Shown: positions 27,851-36,689 of the stretch, piece after piece
How positions within the stretch are numbered: position 1 is the first letter of the stretch
Layout of the letters: each line of letters opens with the position of its first letter
Source of the DNA: Phycisphaerae bacterium
GTDB taxonomy: Bacteria; Planctomycetota; Phycisphaerae; UBA1845
Assembly (NCBI GenBank): GCA_029260035.1
Contig: JAJDEA010000264.1
Location: forward strand, 16,453 to 80,452
Length of the DNA: 64,000 nucleotides
Direction of reading: 5' to 3'
Made by a program: the position numbers and the translations under genes
Notes under the pieces: generated by a model
The model's input: the letters and a program-made list of their open reading frames with translations, nothing else
Databases searched by the model: none
Told to the model about the DNA's origin: nothing

Positions 27851-28479
27851 AATTCCCCAAAAACCAAATGACGCTCACCCATTGATACCTTCTGCAGCCT
27901 TCAGTGTCCCCAAAAAGACTCCATCGGTACCAAACCGCTTCCGCCGGCCAAAATGAGGATTGGCAACTATACAACGCGCCAGCCCTTCGGACCCGCAGAT
28001 ATCTTGCATCGCCAGCCCCCATTAGCAGGCGACCGCAAGCAAAAGACGAAATACAGACCATCCGCTCTTATAAAAAATGTACAAAGAGAGCGAATCTTCG
28101 ATGTCGGACAGTGAATAAGGGCGCAATGAGAAGAGGTAGGTCTAATAGACCAAGCGCGCGACGGCTTGCACCGCTCACTTCGAGCGCGTGCGATGACTGG
28201 CGTTGTCAAATTGGGAATGTGGCTATGAGCAAAGAGGATAGCAGAAGGGATTAATGATCAAACTTCAAATATAATAACTACAAATATGTATGGTATTAAA
28301 TCCCGCTCATCAAACCGCCTATTCCGTCACCTTACACTTCTGTCGTAAACCACTCTACCGCACTCATCCGATAAAGTCAAGAAAATAATGTAATCAAATG
28401 TCGTCCATACGAAAAACGTGCAATCAAACTCATCATTACCCGTATACGTTGCCTGCATAACCCCCCGGCAAACTGCTCC

Positions 28480-28947
28480 CTACCGGCGACTCTTGATGCT
28501 TCGGTCTACAGAAAAACGAGTCGAGCCTAAGCTATCACGAAACGTCGATTCCGACGGATATTCAAGCGTTTTCACCTGCCTCGAGGAGGTCGCAGCTGGG
28601 AGCGCCGGCGTTCCCCCGGCTCTCGCTATCAGAAGGCCCTGCAGTAACACAATGGCCTGATTGAACTGCTCAAATACAATATCAATCGAATCGGCAAGGA
28701 GAAGCGACCCGATCGACGATTGGGGGGTTTCGGTAATCTCGCCGGGCCGACCGCCGGATTGCGACAAACGAAAAGTACCGTCGGATACCAGGTTTCCCGG
28801 CGATCGCTCGCCAATCGCCGCAACCGTCACATTATCCAAAGGGTCTTGACCGTCGATTAGCGTCTGCGAAAACGCCGTTGAACTGAATACGAAAGTCGCA
28901 AATGCTACTGCACCGAGCCAACAACCCCTGCACGATCGTTCGTTCAT
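28480..28947 (-). CDS. small exported protein with repeat-derived C-terminus
   Basis: 155 residues from the ATG at 28947 (a longer frame upstream lacks a signal peptide at its start). The signal peptide ends near STAFSQ. The mature N-terminal part (IDGQDPLDNVTVAAIGERS ... VFEQFNQAIVLLQGLL) is 85-90 residues and has no known motif. From about residue 107 the text changes to ARAGGTPALPAATS, the minus-strand reading of a SAGVPPA-type palindromic repeat at 28592-28626, and the remaining ~35 residues look non-native. The original C-terminus was probably lost to the insertion, so the protein may be truncated or inactive. Confidence 0.55.
   Translation of the reverse strand: MNERSCRGCWLGAVAFATFVFSSTAFSQTLIDGQDPLDNVTVAAIGERSPGNLVSDGTFRLSQSGGRPGEITETPQSSIGSLLLADSIDIVFEQFNQAIVLLQGLLIARAGGTPALPAATSSRQVKTLEYPSESTFRDSLGSTRFSVDRSIKSRR
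28592..28626. repeat. SAGVPPA-type palindromic (REP-like) repeat
   Basis: GAGCGCCGG (28600-28608) and CCGGCTCTC (28616-28624) form a 9-bp stem with one mismatch. The plus strand reads GSAGVPPALA and the minus strand ARAGGTPALPA in one frame each. Strings of this kind recur in predicted proteins of Planctomycetes and Verrucomicrobia and mark a dispersed GC-rich repeat. Only one copy is seen here, inside the end of the gene at 28480-28947. Confidence 0.7.
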
Positions 28948-29155
28948 TGCGAGGCCTCCACCAAAGGAACCTGTCGTCGTCACCAGCGTTTTCTACACAG
29001 TGTCGGCACGCCAGGGTGCGGTCAAATCAATGATTCGTCAGCTTGAGATTCATCGGCATAAATCAGATTTCCGAACCACCCTTAAGCCTCACGAGCCGAT
29101 AACGGGCTATTAAATCGCATCCGCGAGCGTGGCCGTTCATTACTACTTACGAGAT

Positions 29156-31750
29156 TCATTCCGCCTGGCCCGCATCGTCAGATTCTGAATCACTTGATTG
29201 CTCGTCGACACCTTGACTGCTGCCATTCGTTTCACCGTTTTCGCTTGCCACCTTTTCGACGGCAACAAGTCGATCGCCCTCCTTGAGGCGGATCAGCCGA
29301 ACTCCCTGAGTCGCGCGGCCGATTTCGCGCACAGCGGATAGGTCTGTCCGAAGCATCATTCCGTCCTGCGTAATCATCATCAGATCATCATCGTCAACAA
29401 CCGCCTGAATGCCGATGACACGCCCGTTACGCTCCGTCGTCTTGATATTGATAACGCCCTTACCGCCCCGCTTGGTCTTTCGGTATTCTTCGATGCTGGT
29501 TCGTTTGCCATAACCGTTTTCGCAAACAGTCAAGACTGACGACCCCGGATCGATCGCGACCATCGAAACCACAGAATCCTCATCAGCAAGCGACATCCCT
29601 CGGACACCTCGAGCACTGCGTCCCATCGCGCGAACATCTTCTTCTGCGAAACGGATAGCCATACCATTCGTGGAGCCGAGGACGATCTCATTGGCCCCCG
29701 TGGTTCGTGCGACATTGATAAGCTCGTCATCTTCGTCCAACGTGATGGCTATGATGCCGTTCGCGCGTGGCCTGCTATAAGCTGCGATCGGCGTCTTCTT
29801 GACCGTCCCCTTCGCTGTTGCGAAAAAGACGAACGACTCTTCGAACTCCTTGACTGCGAGCACAGCCCGATGCTTTTCGCCCTCCTGCATATTCAAAAGA
29901 TTGGCAATCGATCGTCCGCGCGATGTCCGGCTGAGCGCCGGCAAGTCAAACACACGCGTCCAGTACACTCGTCCGCAATTCGTGAAGAAGAGAAGATAAT
30001 CGTGCGTTGATACCGCGAAGACATATTCCAGGAAATCGCCTTCTTTCGTGCTTCCTCCTCGAACCCCCTTGCCGCCACGCCCCTGCGTTCTATATGAGTC
30101 AATATCGGTACGCTTAACGTACCCTTCATGTGAAATCGTAACGACAACCGGCTCGTCGGGGATTAGCTCTTCAATGCTGAAGTCGCCAATGGCTTCCACA
30201 ATTTCGGTCCGACGTTTGCCGGAAAATTTATCCTTGATACCTGTTAGGTCATCCCGAATGATGCCAAGAACAAGGCGTTCGTCGCGAAGAATCTCCTCGT
30301 ATCCGTTGATCTCATCAACCAGTTTTGCGTATTCCTGCGCCAGTTTTTCAGACTCAAGGCCCGTCAGCTTTTGCAACTGCATCGACAGAATGGCCTGCGC
30401 CTGCACGGCGGTTAGATGGTGTTCGCCAGACGAGAATCGTTCGACAAACGATTCTGGGAGAATCGCTGCAAGTGTCGCAGTTTCCACCAGCTTGAGCGAC
30501 CGTGCCAATAAATTGGCTTTGGCTGTCGGCGGATCAGGCGATTTCTTGATAGTTTCGATGATTTCGTCAATATCCCCAAGGGCAAGGAGAAGCCCTTCAA
30601 GGATGTGCGCCCTCTGCTTGGCTCGACGCAACAGGAACGAAGTTCTTCTCCGAATAACCTCTTTTCGGTGGTCGATGAACAGTTCCAGCATATTCTTGAT
30701 GGTCAACGTGCGAGGCTGTTTGCCTACAAGCGCGATATTCATGATGTGGTAATTGTTCTGGAGCGGCGTGTACTGATAAAGCTGGTTCATGATGACGTCT
30801 TCGTTCGCATCACGTTTCAAGTCCACTTCAATTCGCACGTTGTGCTTTCGGTCGGATGCGTCATTGATCGCCGAAACGTCTTTAATTTGCCCTGATTTGA
30901 CAGCCTGCGCGATTTTCTCCGTTACCGAACTCCGGAGTACGCCGTAGGGGATTTCGGTGATAACAATCGTTTTCTTGCTTCCCCTCCCCTCTTCGACGTG
31001 ACACAAACCTCGAAGGGTAATACTCCCCCTGCCGGTTGTGTAAGCGTCAACAATCCCGCGCCTACCGCAAATCTGTCCGCCGGTCGGAAAATCAGGCCCA
31101 GGAAGAACCTTCATGATTTCCGCAGTGGAAATACCTGGATTGTCAAGATATGCCAGCAGGACGTCGCAAACTTCGCCGACATTGTGCGGAGGCATATTCG
31201 TCGCCATGCCAACCGCAATCCCAGTTGCCCCGTTGACCAACAGGTTTGGAAACTTGGCGGGCAGCACCGTCGGCTCAGTTCGTGAGTTGTCATAATTCGG
31301 AATAAAATCAACAGTGTCATATTCCAAATCATCGAGCAACAGCGTTGCCGCACCGGTCATGCGCGCTTCCGTGTATCGCATGGCTGCCGGCGGGTCGCCA
31401 TCTATCGAACCGAAGTTGCCCTGCCCATCAATGAGAGGTTGACGCATATTCCAGTCTTGTGCGAGCCGAACGAGTGTCGGATAAATCACGGCATCGCCAT
31501 GCGGGTGGTAATTGCCGCTGGTGTCACCACTGATCTTGGAACATTTCTTGGTCTGCGCGCGGGGGCCAAGATTCAGGTCGTTCATAGCTACGAGGATGCG
31601 CCGCTGCGATGGTTTCAAGCCGTCTCGAAGATCGGGAAGCGCACGAGACATGATCACGCTCATCGAGTAAGTCAGGTACGAATCCTGCATTTCCTCGATC
31701 AACGGCTGATTTACAATCCGTTCCGAAGAAGGTTCCACTACATCCGCCAT
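29156..31750 (-). CDS. gyrA: DNA gyrase subunit A
   Basis: 864 residues. Catalytic Tyr126 lies in AAMRYTEARM; the winged-helix and tower region follows, then the beta-pinwheel C-terminal domain. The GyrA box is present in slightly altered form (QGRGGKG, family QRRGGKG), which supports gyrase over topoisomerase IV. The chain ends in an acidic Ser/Glu/Asp tail. In the quinolone-binding segment HPHGDAVIYP, Ala87 and Pro91 stand where E. coli has Ser83 and Asp87. gyrB is not adjacent. The gene diverges from rnd across 220 bp. Confidence 0.96.
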   Translation of the reverse strand: MADVVEPSSERIVNQPLIEEMQDSYLTYSMSVIMSRALPDLRDGLKPSQRRILVAMNDLNLGPRAQTKKCSKISGDTSGNYHPHGDAVIYPTLVRLAQDWNMRQPLIDGQGNFGSIDGDPPAAMRYTEARMTGAATLLLDDLEYDTVDFIPNYDNSRTEPTVLPAKFPNLLVNGATGIAVGMATNMPPHNVGEVCDVLLAYLDNPGISTAEIMKVLPGPDFPTGGQICGRRGIVDAYTTGRGSITLRGLCHVEEGRGSKKTIVITEIPYGVLRSSVTEKIAQAVKSGQIKDVSAINDASDRKHNVRIEVDLKRDANEDVIMNQLYQYTPLQNNYHIMNIALVGKQPRTLTIKNMLELFIDHRKEVIRRRTSFLLRRAKQRAHILEGLLLALGDIDEIIETIKKSPDPPTAKANLLARSLKLVETATLAAILPESFVERFSSGEHHLTAVQAQAILSMQLQKLTGLESEKLAQEYAKLVDEINGYEEILRDERLVLGIIRDDLTGIKDKFSGKRRTEIVEAIGDFSIEELIPDEPVVVTISHEGYVKRTDIDSYRTQGRGGKGVRGGSTKEGDFLEYVFAVSTHDYLLFFTNCGRVYWTRVFDLPALSRTSRGRSIANLLNMQEGEKHRAVLAVKEFEESFVFFATAKGTVKKTPIAAYSRPRANGIIAITLDEDDELINVARTTGANEIVLGSTNGMAIRFAEEDVRAMGRSARGVRGMSLADEDSVVSMVAIDPGSSVLTVCENGYGKRTSIEEYRKTKRGGKGVINIKTTERNGRVIGIQAVVDDDDLMMITQDGMMLRTDLSAVREIGRATQGVRLIRLKEGDRLVAVEKVASENGETNGSSQGVDEQSSDSESDDAGQAE

Positions 31751-31970
31751 GAGCGATCCATCCTTTGTTCAAACACTGCTGGTAAGGGCATTTCCTATAG
31801 AAGCAGCCATTGTACTCGCCCGTCGCTTTCGGACAACGTCTAAGAAGCTCTGTGTGAAATCTTTATCGTAGGAGTCCAGCTCGCTACTAGGCAAACCGCC
31901 GCAGAAACGAGTAACATGCCGCGATAGCGCCAATGCTTCCACCGCACGATTCCCTGGCCGGAGATATGAT

Positions 31971-33191
31971 TTGCCGAACAAAAAAACGACCGTTGAACCT
32001 GTTCTTGTTCAAAAGCAAGCCGAGATTGATTTGCTCGTAAAGACGTGCCACGCGGAGAAGGCGTTTGCCTTCGATACGGAATTCGTCATGGAAGATTGCT
32101 TCGAGGCTGATCTCTGCCTGCTTCAGGTCGCCACAAAAAACGCCGTATACTTGATTGACCCGTTCCTCGATTTAGATCTTGCGCCGATGTGGGAACTGGT
32201 GGCCAACCCGGAGGTTCAAGCCGTTCTTCATGCGGGACAGGAAGACCTCGCAGTCAGCGTTCGTGCCAGCGGGAAACTACCGAAAAACGTGTTTGATATT
32301 CAAATCGCAGCCGGTCTCGCCGGGTACGATTACCCTATGAGTTTGCAGCGCCTCGTACAGGCGGTTCGCCATGTCCGACTCCACAAAGCTAAAACCCTGA
32401 CTGATTGGCGAAAGCGTCCGCTTTCAGCCGAGCAAATTCAATACGCCGCAGAAGACGTTTCGCATTTGCTCAGCATTAGCGATCATTTGGAAGGGAGACT
32501 TCGCAAGCTGAACAGGCTGGAGTGGTCCCGCGAAGAATTTGGCCGTTTTGAAATCGAGGCTACTTACAAGAAACAGGACGTCGACAAGATACTGCGAATC
32601 AAGGGAGCCGGATCGCTCAAGGGTCAGCAACTAGCGATTTTGAAAAAGTTGTTTGCATGGCGTGATGAATTGGCACAACGTCTGAATCGGCCAGCACGAG
32701 TCGTGGTGAAGGACTACTTGCTTGTTGAGATCGCAAAACACAACATGGCTGAGTATGAAGAAATCTGCGACTTACGAGGCATAAACATAGCGAGCAAGGA
32801 CATCCGTTCGCTTTGCGAAGTTGTCCGAGACGCTCTGACAATCCCGAAGTCGGAATGGCCCATTCCCAAGAAAATTAAACCCGAAGTCTCCGGACAGGCG
32901 GCCCTTGTGGCGCTGGCTACTGCTGTGATTAGGAGCTATTGCGGTAGGCACGATTTGGCCTACGCCGCAGTTGCATCGCAAAAATCCATCACCGAACTTG
33001 TTCGATATTGCACGAAGAATAACGCCAAACCGAACGAAGAGGTGAATTTGTTAACTGGGTGGCGCGGCGAAACCGTCGGTAAAGTTGTCGCCGCAGTGCT
33101 CCAGGGAAAACGACATGTGAGTGTCGAAAGGATCAACAGCGAGTTCGGCATTTGCGTCTCACCCGCAGATGACGAGCGAGGAACCGCATAG
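31971..33191 (+). CDS. rnd: ribonuclease D
   Basis: 406 residues from a TTG with GGAG about eight bases upstream. It is a 3'-5' exoribonuclease trimming tRNA precursors and other small RNAs. The DEDDy active site is complete: Asp35 and Glu37 in FDTEF, Asp92 in HAGQEDL, and Tyr158 with Asp162 in YAAEDVSHL. The C-terminal ~200 residues hold HRDC-like helical domains (ILKKLFAWRDELAQRLNRP, typical of the first HRDC). Length is normal. A single gene diverging from gyrA. Confidence 0.94.
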   Translation: MPNKKTTVEPVLVQKQAEIDLLVKTCHAEKAFAFDTEFVMEDCFEADLCLLQVATKNAVYLIDPFLDLDLAPMWELVANPEVQAVLHAGQEDLAVSVRASGKLPKNVFDIQIAAGLAGYDYPMSLQRLVQAVRHVRLHKAKTLTDWRKRPLSAEQIQYAAEDVSHLLSISDHLEGRLRKLNRLEWSREEFGRFEIEATYKKQDVDKILRIKGAGSLKGQQLAILKKLFAWRDELAQRLNRPARVVVKDYLLVEIAKHNMAEYEEICDLRGINIASKDIRSLCEVVRDALTIPKSEWPIPKKIKPEVSGQAALVALATAVIRSYCGRHDLAYAAVASQKSITELVRYCTKNNAKPNEEVNLLTGWRGETVGKVVAAVLQGKRHVSVERINSEFGICVSPADDERGTA

Positions 33192-33252
33192 CGTCCTATC
33201 TCTTGGGGGCCTTTCGCTAGACATAGCTTGAGCAAACCACGATCGCAAGAAA

Positions 33253-35181
33253 TCAATGTGTGGGCGATTTTCTAGACGGTCTATGTTGGTCGCGTTTCGG
33301 AGTCTGGTAAGTGACAACAGTCGTACTTCGCCAGGCCTTTCCATCGAAAGTGGTTTTCGACGCCGTGGAACGGTAGAAGTCTATCTTTTTCAGGGCTGGA
33401 GCCAACTTGCCACTAAGCGCAAAAATTCGTTGTATCGAGGCCAGCAGTTTCTTCGCCTCCTCGTTCTTGCCCTTGCCACTAATATCCACTCCACGTTGTG
33501 CCGCCATCAGACCCGTCGCCCCACCAATACTCAAAGCCACAGCCCCCTGGCTTAATTCATCGCCAAAGTTAGTCCGGTCGGCAAAGGACAAAGAGTAGAC
33601 AGGTCCTTCCGGAAGAAGGCCTTCGGACAAGAATCGTTTTGCCTTAAAAAATGATGGTGCTCTGCCTTCGGAAACAGCCAGGCATTTCTGAACAGAATCA
33701 GGACATGAACCTACAATCAACCATTCCCCCGAAACGCCGACAACCGGCCGACATAAAAACGCCAGCATCGGATGTGTCAATTCTCGGAACCCCTCCATGC
33801 CACCGCAACGATCTCGCACAAGGAGCATTTGGCCGTGCTCACGCAACGACGCTCCAGCGATATCGATCGCCGCATTCACCTTCTTTGCCGCAAGCACAGG
33901 GTCTTTCACATGCAGGAAGACCACCCAGGAATCTGATGGGAGTGCAGCATTCTCAGAGGGAGGAAGGGAAACCGTAACGACTTCGCCACTTAGCCAATCA
34001 AAGATGTCCCTCTGCGGATCAAAATCCACTTTGGCTAACCAGGCGTGCCACTTCGCGATGGCGCCCGCCCCGCCGGGGATATCATCGCGTACAAGGCTCG
34101 TAATGAACTCATAAAGTCTATCGACATTGAGCATACTGCTTGCATAAAACCCAGTTGCGTCTTCCGGGATGATTCGATGCACATCAGACATTGATCGGCG
34201 ATCTGAGAAGATCCGTGCTACCGCGCTACGTTCTTTTCCACGTTGAATTCGCGTGATCCCCTCCGTCGTTTGACGCCGATCCTTCGTCACTGTCGTCATA
34301 ACGGAATAGTCAATGATATCCAGCTTGCCGAAAACACGGGCAAAAATATCGGCAACGGCGGCACCTTCTTTTCCTTTTCGAGATAGCTCGCTGCGCAAAG
34401 CTGAGTTGATGTTCCCCAAGAGTCCGCGAACATCGGCGAAGAAGAGGAAATCCTCGGGTGCAGGCAATTCAGCTACAGCCTTACGAAATCGAGGCTGCCT
34501 GGTCAATGGCACTGATTCCGAACGGCCTGCCAATAGCGCTACAACCTCGGCGCCCATCTTCTCGCCAAAAACAAACCCGAATACCGGACCACGGCGAAGA
34601 AGCGCAAGTCGCGAGAACTCCCCACGAGAAGATAAAGGATCACCTATAACAAGCCAAAGCAAATCAACATCGCCAACTTTCTTTGGCACAAGAGTCACTT
34701 TGTCGCTGTACTTTGCCAATTCACTAAATATGGCCCGCAAACCTGTCCAGTTACTTTCGAGCGTCGCAGAAGCAGGCCTTAAAAGGACAACATATTCAGG
34801 CATCGATTTGCCAGCTGCGATTCGCTCGGCAAGGGCAAGCTCCTTGGCAATCAAGTCTCGCCACGCAACGCCTTCAAAAAGACCGGCCAGTTTGGCGAGA
34901 TCGGCTCTGCCTGAATCCCCTTCTTCCTCAGGAAGAAATGTCGAGACGAGCGATACAGCCTCGCGGCTGAGGTTCAGCCTTTCGACTTCTTCAAAAACCT
35001 TCCCCCACTCCTTCTCAAGCCAGGCGTTTTCCGGGTTTTCTACAAAACTGGTGTAGAGCCAACAGTTCCCAGGTATATATCGGCCCAGGGAAAACTGCTG
35101 AGGCAAATCGCCCGCAAGCGCCAAGGACGTAGCCATAAACACTGGCAGGACACACCAATTTTGCAGTCGCTTGGACAACAC
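33253..35181 (-). CDS. exported protein of unknown function (642 aa)
   Basis: GTG start at 35181 with TTGGAG seven bases upstream. A signal peptide is clear (VLPVFMATSLALAGD). The rest is a mixed alpha/beta globular chain with repeated motifs such as FLFFADVRGLL, FYASSMLNVDRLYEF and WVVFLHVKDPVLAAKKVN, reminiscent of the large secreted DUF3352-type proteins of planctomycetes, though I cannot confirm the family. No cysteine pattern, haem site or catalytic motif is seen. It is convergent with rnd (61-bp gap) and probably transcribed alone. Confidence 0.7.
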   Translation of the reverse strand: MLSKRLQNWCVLPVFMATSLALAGDLPQQFSLGRYIPGNCWLYTSFVENPENAWLEKEWGKVFEEVERLNLSREAVSLVSTFLPEEEGDSGRADLAKLAGLFEGVAWRDLIAKELALAERIAAGKSMPEYVVLLRPASATLESNWTGLRAIFSELAKYSDKVTLVPKKVGDVDLLWLVIGDPLSSRGEFSRLALLRRGPVFGFVFGEKMGAEVVALLAGRSESVPLTRQPRFRKAVAELPAPEDFLFFADVRGLLGNINSALRSELSRKGKEGAAVADIFARVFGKLDIIDYSVMTTVTKDRRQTTEGITRIQRGKERSAVARIFSDRRSMSDVHRIIPEDATGFYASSMLNVDRLYEFITSLVRDDIPGGAGAIAKWHAWLAKVDFDPQRDIFDWLSGEVVTVSLPPSENAALPSDSWVVFLHVKDPVLAAKKVNAAIDIAGASLREHGQMLLVRDRCGGMEGFRELTHPMLAFLCRPVVGVSGEWLIVGSCPDSVQKCLAVSEGRAPSFFKAKRFLSEGLLPEGPVYSLSFADRTNFGDELSQGAVALSIGGATGLMAAQRGVDISGKGKNEEAKKLLASIQRIFALSGKLAPALKKIDFYRSTASKTTFDGKAWRSTTVVTYQTPKRDQHRPSRKSPTH

Positions 35182-35449
35182 ACTCGATCTCCAACGGAAT
35201 CAAAAACTTCGATCTGGGCTACCGAACTGACATTAAGGCCAAGCCGTCCGCCAATCAAGAAAGGATCTGTGCAACATCAACGAACAGGCTCTCCGTACCC
35301 TCCAAATCCAGCATAGTGGTCCCGTCGGCCCAAAACCAGCTTTTCTATGTCAATTGTTGTCCATTCTTGTGCTCTTGCACGGTCGGCTGCTGTGAATTTC
35401 AAAGGGGCAAACGGGGATCGAGCTCGAATCGCTGCCGCTGAGGCCAGTT

Positions 35450-35896
35450 CTACCGCAGGTCTTTCTCGAAGATCACGACATTGTTGCCCGTAGGCGTGTC
35501 GTAGCGGACGCCAACCATGTCGTACCCCTCCGAGATAGCCACATGCAGCATCGGCCTGTGCTGATTCTGGCATTCAAATCGCAGAATTGAGTAATCGTGG
35601 TCTTTTGCCCACGCGGATTGAGCGCGGATCAATTGCGTTGCAATACTCATTCGCCTTGCATCCGGTACAACACCGCAAATCCAGCTGAAGAAGGTCGAAG
35701 GCATCATCTCGAAGCCGATGATGAAGCCGACATGCTGCTCTTCCACGACAGCCACCATTGAGCAGACGTTGTGTCGACCTTGGAACCGCCGACGGAAGAA
35801 TTCCTCATCCTGGCGCGGACTCATCACCTGGTTGTATAAATCGGTAATTAGTTCAGTCTCGGTCGGCCCGACGGGTATTATCTGTGCATTGGCCAT
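35450..35896 (-). CDS. GNAT-family N-acetyltransferase
   Basis: 148 residues. The acetyl-CoA-binding region is VVPDARRMSIATQLIRAQ, where VxxxxRxxxIAxxL replaces the usual Q/RxxGxG/A: Met-Ser takes the place of the central glycine. VEEQHVGFIIGFE forms the central strands and GYDMVGVRYDTPTGNNVVIFEKDL the end. RRRFQGRHNVCSMVAV lies near the N-terminus. Substrate (antibiotic, amino acid, peptide or small amine) cannot be inferred. No co-directional partner is close enough to form an operon. Confidence 0.8.
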   Translation of the reverse strand: MANAQIIPVGPTETELITDLYNQVMSPRQDEEFFRRRFQGRHNVCSMVAVVEEQHVGFIIGFEMMPSTFFSWICGVVPDARRMSIATQLIRAQSAWAKDHDYSILRFECQNQHRPMLHVAISEGYDMVGVRYDTPTGNNVVIFEKDLR

Positions 35897-36100
35897 GGCT
35901 TAGACTCCCGGATTCTCCCCTTCGATAACATCGTACAACACCTGAGCACGAATGCGAACTTGTTTGAGGCAGATTCTCACTCTCAATTGAAGTGTTGGCT
36001 TTGGGCTTCCGTCTCGGAGGGGGGCGCATCCGCAAGGCTTGCTTCTATTGGGATAGGGCGATATTACGTCATTGCCCCATTCGGCTCGGAGGGCAGCCTG

Positions 36101-36322
36101 TTACATCGGCGTCTTGATTCCGCAGGCGCGCGTCACGCACCAGGCTCGTTTTGCTTCGTACAGTTGAAACAAGCCCGCAAGAACAGCGACACCCGTAACG
36201 ATCCAGCGAATAGAGGCTGTCGCGGGCCAATCGAATAGCCAAATCCCGCCGCCGAAGGCGATCGTGAGAACACCGCTAATCGCCCGCGCGATTCGGCCCT
36301 TTCGATCAATGTTGGGTTTCAC
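36101..36322 (-). CDS. DUF2892 (YgaP-like) small membrane protein
   Basis: 73 residues from the GTG at 36322, which has AAGGAG eight bases upstream; an earlier GTG at 36331 overlaps that ribosome site and is rejected. PNIDRKGRIARAISG at the start is the family signature. Two membrane segments (LTIAFGGGIWLF and IVTGVAVLAGLFQLY) are followed by a CVTRACGIKTP ending common in this family. In YgaP this domain follows a rhodanese and forms a membrane dimer; here it is alone. Function unknown. Confidence 0.85.
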   Translation of the reverse strand: MKPNIDRKGRIARAISGVLTIAFGGGIWLFDWPATASIRWIVTGVAVLAGLFQLYEAKRAWCVTRACGIKTPM

Positions 36323-36689
36323 GGCTTGCACTCCTTAACTGATGACTCAAATGATACCCCAATCGAAGCGATTCATTCAAGACGCCGCCCTATCTACTTC
36401 TTCCCCCAACGCCCTTCCCTTTCAGTGAGGTTGTTTCCACTATATTATCTGCCAGAACGCTACTTCGACATTCACGTCAGGATTTGGCGCCCTCGCTGTT
36501 GCCGACGCCAATTTCTTCGATTCAGAGTAACATGTGGCGTTGCTGCTCCGACGAATCAAACCCATGATCTGATTGAGGAGTTCGACGCCATCAATACGGC
36601 TTTGTATAGTGGGCTGGAATTCGTATTGCGTTTGGTTTCGCCAAAACAGTGCCATAGACGCTTGTGATTCGATTCTCTTTTTCAACGCA
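36323..36689. other. 367-bp gap, nothing recognised
   Basis: Holds the ribosome site of the DUF2892 gene (minus strand) and the 5' region of the HEAT-repeat gene. Overlapping open frames exist on both strands but none has a ribosome site or protein-like composition. Confidence 0.5.

Larger units (their letters stand above)
27182..28479. other. 1.3-kb gene-poor stretch with hairpins and a possible gene remnant
   Basis: No convincing full-length gene. It holds an 11-bp inverted repeat (27528-27566), a terminator-like hairpin for the minus strand (27621-27670) and a short coding-like minus-strand segment (27755-27850). The part from ~28250 to 28480 is AT-rich and featureless. Confidence 0.6.

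Noticed and set aside
27795..28061. 88-codon minus-strand ORF
   Set aside because: Trp/Cys/Arg-rich text unlike a real protein; the neighbouring frame with stops reads more naturally, so a remnant is the better description.
35182..35449. Possible tRNA-like segment near a GATCGAGCTCGAATCG string
   Set aside because: No acceptor stem, anticodon arm or CCA-adjacent pairing could be built around it.
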